NCBI RefSeq assembly: GCF_000006565.2
Contig: NC_031472.1
Location: 1,792,227-1,856,226 of the forward strand
Direction: 5' to 3'
Length of the DNA: 64,000 nt
Source: Toxoplasma gondii ME49
Taxonomy: Eukaryota; Apicomplexa; Conoidasida; Eucoccidiorida; Sarcocystidae
The position numbers and the translations under genes are program-made. How positions within the stretch are numbered: position 1 is the first letter of the stretch; the number at the start of each line of letters is the position of its first letter. This document shows positions 56,901 to 64,000 of the stretch, one piece after another. The notes beneath the pieces were generated by a model. That model ran no database searches. It saw nothing but the letters and a program-made list of their open reading frames with translations, and was not told the DNA's origin.

Positions 56901-59124
56901 AAAACGCGACAGGCAGCGCCGGCGCAGCAGACTGTGACGGAGACAACGTCGAGGGGGAGACCGGAGAGCCAGAGGGGGAGGAAAGGTCGTCAATTAACAT
57001 GGTTTCATCGCCGGCGGGGACTGAGACAGAAGGCTCGGGGGTTTGTTGAGAGGCGCTCTCGACAGCCATGAGGATCTGACCGACAGAACGCGCGCGCACA
57101 ACCGCCAACTGCGTCTGCAGCTGCTGCGGCGACAACTCGGTCCACACTTCCTTCTTCATCTTTGTCATTTCCTCCACCATCCGCTCCGGACTGAACGCGT
57201 CGATGTCCTCTCGCTCCCGTCGTGCCTGCTCCCGACGAAGAGGAGCAGAAGAAAGAGAGCACGAAGGAGAGGAAGAAGAAGATGAAGGGAGAGAAGCCGA
57301 GAAATCGCTGAAGATCCTGACATCTTTTTCGAGTGACGAAGGCGAGTCTTTTTTCGAGAGCTCCTCGACATGCGTCTCCCTGGGCTGCGCTTCCGACATA
57401 GAGGTCCTCCCACTGGCGAGATTGACCCCGCCACTGTCTCCTGTCTCGTCTCTTGCCTTGCTCCCTCGTCTCCGTTGCCGTCTTCTCCCCACCGATCGCA
57501 CTTCTTCTCTCTCCGACATCGTCTCTGCCTCGTCCCTCTCGTCTCTCTCTTCTCTCTCTTCTTCTCCTCCTCGCCTCGCCTCTTCGAGGGCCTGGATTCC
57601 GCCGCCTACTCCGTCGCGTTCTTCGAGGGCAGCTAGCCACTGCATCTGGTCCTTGGCGTCTCCTCTGCATGCGTTCGCAGCCGCTTTTTCGTCTTCCTTC
57701 ATGGCGATCAAGAGGCGGCGTTCTTCTTCTTCGTTTCTGAGAAGTTTCACATGTTCCTGGGAGAAATTCGCGTCGACAGATTCCTCGCAACCGCCGCCGA
57801 CCTCGCCTCGCCCTCCCTCATCTTCTCGGATGCCTCTGTATCGGAGCCTCTTTTCGTCCTTCTCTCTTCGCCGCAAAGCGCCCTCGCCTTCTCGCTGGCT
57901 CCGTTCTCCTACGTCTTGCGCCTGAAGAGAGCGGCCGGGACCTCTCGCACCGTCTCCGGCCCTGTCCCTCGCGAGGGCCGCAGAGGCGCCGAGTCCTAGG
58001 ATTCGCGCCGCTTCGCGCGCCCTCCGGATTTCTTTGTTCGATTGTCTCGCCTCTTCCTTCTCCTTCAGCTCCTCCCAGAGAGACTTTTGGTACGGTCCCT
58101 GCTCGACTTTCAAGTCTGCAAGCGAGAAACGGGAGACGCGCCGCTTCCGCAGCGACAGCGGCGCGTCTCGGCCCGCGCCCCTCGAGGCGGGAGAGGAAGC
58201 GAGAGAGCCTGGCGACTCTGCTGGAAGGAAGTAACTCGCTGCGCGCCTGCAGAGGAAAAGCGAGAAGAGGCCAAAGCTGTGGAGAGGAAGAAGAGGGGAA
58301 TCAGAGAAGCACAAGGTCCATGCACATTCCAGAAGGTGACAGTGAGCCTCTCTCAGATCTCGCCACTCTAAAAAGGAAGGAAACGGAAGTCCCAGCAGAG
58401 CCGTCAGAGAGCAGAGCTGTCAGAGAGAAGGAAGGAGAGAGAGAGACTGTCGGGTGGGGAGAGAGCAAATACAGATTGTTCGCCGCAGTTGCATGCAGTG
58501 CAATTACCTGAGTTTCCTGTTGGCGCTCTCGCTTTTTCCAGTGGTTCCAGGTTTTACGCGAAAGACAAACGATGACGGAGAGTCGGAGAAGGCGCCATAC
58601 TCGTCTCGTCCAACTTCCGCCTCCTCGAAAGATTCCTCAAAGCGACTGGACGCTCTTTCCACCTCACTTTCCTCGAACGCAGAAGACACCGAAAACGAAG
58701 CAGAACGGGGAGAGGAGAAAGACTGGGAAAAGGAACGCGAAGAAGAGAGTCGAAGCGAGCGTCGAGACACGCGACAAATGGAGGCAGCAGGAGAGAACGA
58801 GAGAGAAGAAGCGAGAGACGAGGGGAGAGAAGAAGCGGGAGAAGAGGGGAGAGAAGAAGCGAGAGACGAGGGGAGAGAAGGGAGAAAACGCGTCGGCTGG
58901 AAAGGAGAGGAAGGCAACGACTGCGAGGCTGACAGAGGCAAGGTGAGAAGGCGAGAATGCTGCGGACGAGTTGAGGCCGCAGGCACAACAGAGAGCTGAG
59001 GAAAGGAGTCCGAAAGAGAATAAGAAGAGAATCTGCGTGAGGAAGAGCAGCGCGAGAGGGAGACCGCTCGCGCTCCTGCAGCCCCGCCGTCGAGGCAGGG
59101 AGGTCGAATCTTCGCCAGACGCAT
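48458..59124 (-). CDS. RAP-domain protein with FAST/HPR-like helical repeats, probably mitochondrial RNA-binding
   Basis: I rebuilt this gene from in-phase splice joins: 59124-58508, 58246-55863, 55138-54223, 53624-53534, one or more unresolved exons at about 52.85-52.5 kb, 52487 to about 52120, 51558-51315, 50605-50504, 50161-50020, 49447-49182 and 48715-48458. The ATG at 59124 begins an Arg/Ser-rich stretch ([14 protein letters not shown]) like a mitochondrial presequence. After a charged low-complexity region come many helical repeats of the style [31 protein letters not shown] and [12 protein letters not shown], typical of apicomplexan organelle RNA-binding proteins. The RAP domain lies in the exons at 50.6-49.2 kb and ends with [20 protein letters not shown], matching the RAP signature of an Arg-Leu helix, GW and a hydrophobic strand. 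Total is above 1,400 residues. Such proteins act on mitochondrial or apicoplast RNA, often fragmented rRNA. Exon set is good but incomplete around 52 kb. Confidence 0.75.
48777..48796. repeat. (TA)n microsatellite
   Basis: A short run of TA in the last intron of the RAP gene. Confidence 0.85.
49540..49562. repeat. (TA)n microsatellite
   Basis: A short TA run in the RAP gene intron between the exons at 50161-50020 and 49447-49182; a second ATATTTAT-rich tract is at about 49708-49740. Confidence 0.85.
51066..51096. repeat. (TA)n microsatellite
   Basis: TA run inside a RAP gene intron. Confidence 0.85.
52060..52105 (+). repeat. (TATC)n-like pyrimidine-rich repeat
   Basis: CTATCTCT units repeated on the plus strand just downstream (in gene sense) of the exon beginning at 52487. 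Confidence 0.75.
53085..53255 (+). repeat. Degenerate TCTA/TGTA repeat tract
   Basis: Imperfect CTATCTGT, TATGTATC and CTAAGTCTA units in a RAP gene intron. Confidence 0.7.
53887..54108. repeat. Long (TA)n/TATACATGTATA repeat
   Basis: About 220 bases of TA broken by repeated TGTATATACATGTA units, which are self-complementary, in the RAP gene intron between exons at 55138-54223 and 53624-53534. A second 20-base TA run ends at 54190. Confidence 0.92.
55230..55466 (+). repeat. Long TATATGTATATG repeat
   Basis: About 235 bases of TATATGTA and TATATGTATGTA units, nearly all without C on the plus strand, in the RAP gene intron between exons at 58246-55863 and 55138-54223. Confidence 0.92.
58803..58880 (-). 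repeat. In-exon imperfect tandem repeat
   Basis: Three units of about 24-27 bases built on GAGAGAAGAAGCG inside the first coding exon of the RAP gene. In the gene's sense they encode alternating LPSSLASSL and LPSSPASSL peptides. Confidence 0.7.
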
Positions 59125-62100
59125 GGGGAGAGCAGTCGAAAGGAAAGAGGATCCGGCAGAAACGCGGAAGAACGTCACGAAAACGGATGAGAAAAAAGAA
59201 GAGACTGTGCCCTCTGATCGGCCGACCAGCGCCGTCGCTCTCTCCAGGGACAGACGAGAGAGTGAGGGAAGCAGAAGCCGAGAGAAAGAAATCGACAAAC
59301 TTGTGAGGACTCCGGAAGGTAGACGAAGGTGTGTCTCTCCGCGGCGAACCGGCAAATCTGTGTGATTTTAGCCTTTGTGGGGCTGCGGCCAGAGACAGCT
59401 AGCGCGAGAAAAACGGCCGCAGCCAGAAGAGAGACGAGGAGACACAGGGGACAGGGAGCCAGTGGAACAACTGCTCCTCGGATTTTCGCGCCTGGAGGCC
59501 AACTCTCTGGCAGAGAGAACACTCTCTCTTTCCCTACAAATGCGGAGAAGAAAACTGCTAGTGAGCGGCGAGAACAGACTGCATGCATGCACTGAATCGA
59601 CCTTCACGGCCTTGAGTCGGCTTCAGTATTTGCTTGGGATTTGGAAGAGAGAGACCTCTGAGAAATCTCTTCTCGCGCAGTTCAACAGAAGTCTGCTCTC
59701 AAACTATTTTGCTCTGTCCTGTCGGCGAAGGAACGACCGAGCGAGTCACAGCGACGGACGCGAGACGGACAAGGAAAAGAGGAAGGCAGAAAAAATGTCT
59801 TCGGAAGAGAGGGGGAAAGAACGGGGAATCAGGCCGGGGAAGACGAACCACAGGGAAGGAAAGAGTAGAAGCGAGGCAGACGAGGAGCGGAGAGAAGAGA
59901 GAGAGGCGAGAGACAACTCTCCTCTCGGCGAAGCGTGACGCCTTCCTTCTCTACAAAATGAAGACGACGCGGGGAGAGACTGTGACAGCGACTCAAATGG
60001 CTGAACGCACAATGACGGAAAGCGAGGAGTCAAAACGGAAGAGTCCTACCACGGTGTGTGTATACACACTCTTCCTGTGTATCGACGCAAAAAGCTGTTA
60101 AAAGGCGAACCGAACAAGAAAGACTCGACGGAACTTTGGATTTCCGTGACGAAGAAGGAACAAGCTGCGCCTGCGCAGAGATAACCTGCATCGCATCCCA
60201 GTCTGTTTACCGCTTTTCAGAGACAGTCCGACACACCTAGGACAGGGAGGAAAGGGCACAGAGACCCTGCGAGCTCTTTTGACGCGGAACAGCTGTCCCT
60301 CTTTTCGCCGAAGAAGGTTGTTTAAAAGTGATGAACAATGCTCGGCTCAACCTTGCTATGCCAACGCCAGAGAGAAGAGTCAGAGAGGACAGTACATCTA
60401 CCAGTGTGTACAGTGGAGTTCCTCTTTGTACGGTGACACACGTTCAGTGGTGGATTAGGGAGCAAACTGTTTTTCACATCTCAGTGGAGAGAATGTCTCG
60501 GAAGACAGTCGGCACCCACGAAGGAAGGTGAGAAGAAGGGGAAGGAGGCGAGTAATGTTTGCTTGGGTCGATGCAGAGAGGAGACACACTGGGGAAGAAA
60601 GAGAACAGGGACGAGAGGAGACAGTGGGCATGCATCTTCAGGTCGCATGCCGGCAGGGGGGAAACCTCTCTTTTGTATATTTGACCAATATGCGTGCGAC
60701 TGGCGTGGAAACTTCCGCCTCTGCGAGGTCAGCTTTTCTCAGTGGCCTCGATCTGCTTGAAGAAAGTGTGTTTCCCCTCTTGATCTACAGCCTTAGCGCC
60801 TTTGTTGATCTCGAGAAAGGCTTCTCCTGTTTGGTGTGTCTCGCCAGGTTTCTGCGTACTGGGGGATGTCTGGTCGGAACCGTTTTGTGTATTTGTGAAC
60901 TGAAGTGCGTCTCGATTTCATTCTGCAGATGCTCGCTTCTCAGATGAACACTCCTTCTCCTTGACACTCTTCTCGCCGTCCACGGGACCTCAAAGGACAA
61001 GAACGCGAGAAAGTAATTTCCTCGTAAATGGAAAGAAACAGTATGGAAGATCGGGTAAGACACAACCTTATTTCTGCACTTTCTTGTCGCAACAGTGCAA
61101 GCACTGGCTAACTAGAGATGTGCGACGCAACTCGGTGCCGCACATCTTTTACGGAAAGTCCTGGTAAAGCAGTGTGTCGTTTTCTCGACATGAGCGAAAC
61201 AAAAAGGCTTCCGCGCTTCCTTTCCTCCCAGGGCCGACGACGGCTGCGATCGAGACGTCTGCTTTCCGTTTACCCAGAGACGACATCAACGCGAAACTGT
61301 CCGCGATCATTTATCGCGACACAGATCTCTGGCCCCGAATCTGAAAATCTCCTTTTTGCTGCTGTACTATATAACGACCGCAGTCCCCATCCTGCTTCGA
61401 CTTCTCGAACGAGGTGCTGGAAAACGCTAGCAATGCACAGGGATGCTTATGAAGGAGATATAAACGCTGGAGTGATCATACCTGTAGTTATCTCCAGTAC
61501 AAAGGTAACACAGGGTAACTCTTCTCCTTCTCGCGTTTTACACAAAAGCAATTCCCTTTCGAGAATATATACAATTTCTCTTCGAAACTATACACGAAGT
61601 AACTCCTTCTTCACAAATTTATGCAAACAACCTTTCTGAGGATCCAAACAAAAAACTCTCTTTCTTCGGATATATATATATATATATCTGGAAACCAGAG
61701 GCGCCGCTGTGAACGGCAATTATAAACTGTCTCTTCTCTGCCCACATCTGCACTGTTCTGGACTTTACTCGAGATATCACCTCCGTCTACTGGCTTCCAG
61801 CACTGTCTCCGCGACTTCGGAAGCCGAGAAGGCGGACGTTCGCACGCGTGTCTATACACCCGGATGAGGAGAGGGCGCTCAGGAAAACGACGCGTGGGAG
61901 GCCTTCCCCTTTCCACTGTTCTATCAAAAAATGCTGGAATTTTCCGTCTATGTGCGTGAGGTCGCTGCACCGCCTGTTGATCCCCGAAGACAGACAGCGC
62001 CCATGGCGCATTCACTGGCGCCAGCTGACGAAAGGCAACCCACAGAGAGAGTTCGCAGTCTCGTCTCTTGCCGTGAATCTAAGCTTCCCTGCACCCCTGC

Positions 62101-62348
62101 CTAGCTCTGGAGATGTGTCTGCGTTCTTCTTTTTCCTTTCGCCGCTTCTCCCTCTCTCCTTTAGACTCGTTTTCTCTTGAAATCCCAACGGTTACTCCGC
62201 TCGAGAAAACCTCCACCTTTCCGCGCCGCCTCTCCCGCACAGGCGCATGTCACCACTCTTGCATTCCTCGCCCTCTGAGTCGACGTCTGTTCATCTGCGT
62301 CCTCCTTGATCTTCTTTTCTCTCTTCGCCTTCCCCCCTCGGCTCATCG
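59125..62348. other. Intergenic between the RAP gene and the right-edge gene
   Basis: Purine-rich on the plus strand up to about 60 kb, which leaves several open frames on both strands (for example 59375-59938) without motifs. It should hold the RAP promoter and 5' UTR and the 3' UTR of the right-edge gene. A (TA)n tract lies at 61667-61687. No gene is supported. Confidence 0.5.
61667..61687. repeat. (TA)n microsatellite
   Basis: Uninterrupted TA run in the intergenic region. Confidence 0.9.
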
Positions 62349-64000
62349 TCAGAGCATGCGAGTCTCTTCCACTGCTTCCTGCTGGACTGCTGGAACGCAT
62401 CTGGAGCTGAGGAGGACGAGCGCGTCCCCCGCGCCGCAGGTCGCCCCCCCCTCTGCGCTCCGCACCCACATGCCGTGTACGACTTGAGGGAAGCCGAGAG
62501 CCTTCTCGGCCTCAACAGCCACTGCGGCAGCCTGCAGGAGGCGCGCGTCTCTCCACGTTTGGTCGGAAATCCACTTTTCTTGGCGGTACTCGACGCGCCA
62601 CCGCCGCGGAACTGTCCCCCCCACAGGCAGCGCCGCGGGGGTCGCGGGCCTGAGAGGGGACTCGCCGCTTTGGGGCGAGGACGCGCTGGAGGCGCGAGAG
62701 TCTTGAGGCTCGACCAGGTGACACTTGGCGTTCTCTGGGTGTTGAATGCAAGCCATTACTCCGTCCACCGCCATCATCGTCTCCAGGCCCTCGACATTGA
62801 GGTCGGCAGAAACGAGGATACATGCAGAGGGGCACCGCAGCAGTGTGCTGGCGGAGGGGAATCTCTCAACGCGAGGCGGAGCAACGCGAGACCCCGTTCG
62901 GGTCTCTGTACACCGGCAGGCCTCGCTCAGCGCCCGACAACACAGACAGCGTGACGGTGGACGGCTCGCTTGGCCCGCGGAACTCGCGAGAGAGGCGCAG
63001 GAAGAGCCTCGCGAGCGAACCGCCGCGCTTGGCTCCTGCCCAGACTCATCCCTGTCTAGAGGGGACCAGGACATACGCGACATCTGTGGAGTTTCGGACT
63101 CCAAAGAGAACCGCACACCCGAAGTCGACGACGCATGCACGCCCCGAGCCGAGCTCGGCGTCGCCTCCCGCGTCCACCCGCTAGACAGAAGACCCTCCCG
63201 GCCTCGACCTTCTTGAGACCCCTCACGCGTCGCCTGCCCGTTCTCTTCTTTCTCTTCTGCCTGCTCTTCCCGCGCGCTCTGCTCTCGCAACACTCCCACA
63301 GCGTCCGCGCTCGCGCCCGGTCCCTCTTCGGGCCTCCGCACAGTGCCTCCACAGTCTCCGCCCGCACCCCACAAAGAAGCCCCGAAAGGGGGGTCGGCAG
63401 TGTACCGGGCGCGGAAAAGCAGAGGTTCGCCAGGACTCGCGACGGCGCCCTCGAGGAGCTCACGGGGAGCAAGGCCCAAACCGAGAGTCACCTCACCATA
63501 CAACTCTCGAATTTCAGGACAGCCACACGGCGAACACTCGCACGAACTGGGCCCCGCTTCGCCTGACGATCGAGGCGACTCCGACCCACTCAACGACCGG
63601 AGAGAGCGCGGAGAAGAGAAGGTGTCTCCGATGTGTGGGGTGCGCTCAAGCCAGCCCGGGTGGGGCTTTCGCGCCTCTGTCTCCTCGGTGGTGGCACTGC
63701 TCCCCTTATGTGCGCCTCCAGGCGACTCGCTGCGATCGCCGTGGGGGTGCCGAAGGGTCTCCTTAGTCCCTGAGCCGGTCGAGGACTCGTGGTACCCTTC
63801 GGCTGTCTCCGAGGCTGCTGGCGCGTTGCGAGGTGTGTGGGGTTTCCTCCCTGTACCGGCGGAAACTCGAAGAGAAACAGGGCCTTCAGGCCACCGGCCG
63901 CGGCTTCTGCTTTTCTCGTCACAGATGTGCGACGGACGAAGAGACGGGTCTGCAGCCTGCTCGCGCGGCGTCCTGCTGTACAGACTCCCGATGTCCGTCC
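62349..64000 (-). CDS. Unrecognised large protein, C-terminal part (5' end outside window)
   Basis: The frame is open from at least 63780 down to a stop at 62349 and reads through 63593 without interruption; no ATG marks a start, so the gene continues past the right edge. It is rich in Ser, Gly, Glu and Arg. Two better conserved-looking stretches are CPEIRELYGEVTLGLGLAPR (near 63510) and a C-terminal block containing SACILVSADLNVEGLETMM and WRVEYRQEKWISDQTWRDAR. A cluster of cysteines (CECSPCGC, CLCCRAL) is present. I do not recognise a family. Strong third-position GC and the lack of stops over 1.4 kb favour coding; the sense strand is supported by the ordered C-terminal block. Confidence 0.6.
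   Translation of the reverse strand, partial: TDIGSLYSRTPREQAADPSLRPSHICDEKSRSRGRWPEGPVSLRVSAGTGRKPHTPRNAPAASETAEGYHESSTGSGTKETLRHPHGDRSESPGGAHKGSSATTEETEARKPHPGWLERTPHIGDTFSSPRSLRSLSGSESPRSSGEAGPSSCECSPCGCPEIRELYGEVTLGLGLAPRELLEGAVASPGEPLLFRARYTADPPFGASLWGAGGDCGGTVRRPEEGPGASADAVGVLREQSAREEQAEEKEENGQATREGSQEGRGREGLLSSGWTREATPSSARGVHASSTSGVRFSLESETPQMSRMSWSPLDRDESGQEPSAAVRSRGSSCASLASSAGQASRPPSRCLCCRALSEACRCTETRTGSRVAPPRVERFPSASTLLRCPSACILVSADLNVEGLETMMAVDGVMACIQHPENAKCHLVEPQDSRASSASSPQSGESPLRPATPAALPVGGTVPRRWRVEYRQEKWISDQTWRDARLLQAAAVAVEAEKALGFPQVVHGMWVRSAEGGATCGAGDALVLLSSRCVPAVQQEAVEETRML

Noticed and set aside
57203..57925. 240-codon plus-strand open frame, Ser-rich
   Set aside because: Antisense to the low-complexity part of the second RAP exon; no motif.
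1..64000. Organelle-DNA insertions, tRNA genes, CRISPR arrays, transposons
   Set aside because: Looked for by eye; no cloverleaf, spaced direct repeats, transposase motif or mitochondrial cytochrome fragments were recognised. A computed search could still find short ones.

Overview
The window reads as nuclear DNA of a tissue-cyst coccidian, Toxoplasma gondii or a very close relative such as Hammondia. The deciding evidence is an intact, intronless GRA5 dense granule protein gene at 33.2 kb, a family found only in this group. Long serine-rich low-complexity loops, GT-AG introns of several hundred bases, (TA)n tracts inside introns and genes on both strands spaced several kb apart all agree. 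From memory, GRA5 and EF-1alpha both map to chromosome V of T. gondii; I could not verify this. No rRNA, tRNA, CRISPR or bacterial-type feature was recognised.

Layout, left to right. The left edge holds the 3' end of a plus-strand gene for a small single-membrane-span protein, possibly a mitochondrial respiratory-chain subunit. From 3.4 to 8.5 kb two long minus-strand open blocks look like exons of one large low-complexity protein. At 12.0-13.5 kb (-) is a PIG-F/GPI11-like membrane protein of GPI-anchor synthesis. At 15.6-18.3 kb (+) is a ten-span drug/metabolite transporter of SLC35F type. At 21.5-23.7 kb (+) is a Golgi pH regulator (GPR89) homologue with a large inserted loop. At 27.5-29.2 kb (+) is a two-exon PKA catalytic subunit with a long N-terminal extension.

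Further right, a 162-residue coiled-coil protein (31.5-30.8 kb, -) lies divergent to GRA5 (33.2 kb, +). Then come a five-exon SPF30/SMNDC1-type Tudor splicing factor (38.2-35.2 kb, -, last exon not found), a three-exon FAM221A homologue (40.6-42.8 kb, +), the two-exon EF-1alpha gene (46.1-44.1 kb, -), a very long multi-exon RAP-domain organelle RNA-binding protein (59.1-48.5 kb, -), and the open 3' part of an unrecognised minus-strand gene that runs off the right edge.

The genes are a typical eukaryotic mixture, not an operon or island, and no shared pathway is evident beyond general secretory/Golgi themes (PIG-F, GPHR, SLC35F, GRA5). I saw no convincing novel multi-gene system. The points most worth a second look are the FAM221A homologue, the PKA paralogue with an altered P+1 loop, the reconstructed RAP gene, the 162-residue coiled-coil protein with a possible 55-base intron, and the two competing reading frames near 5.1 kb.
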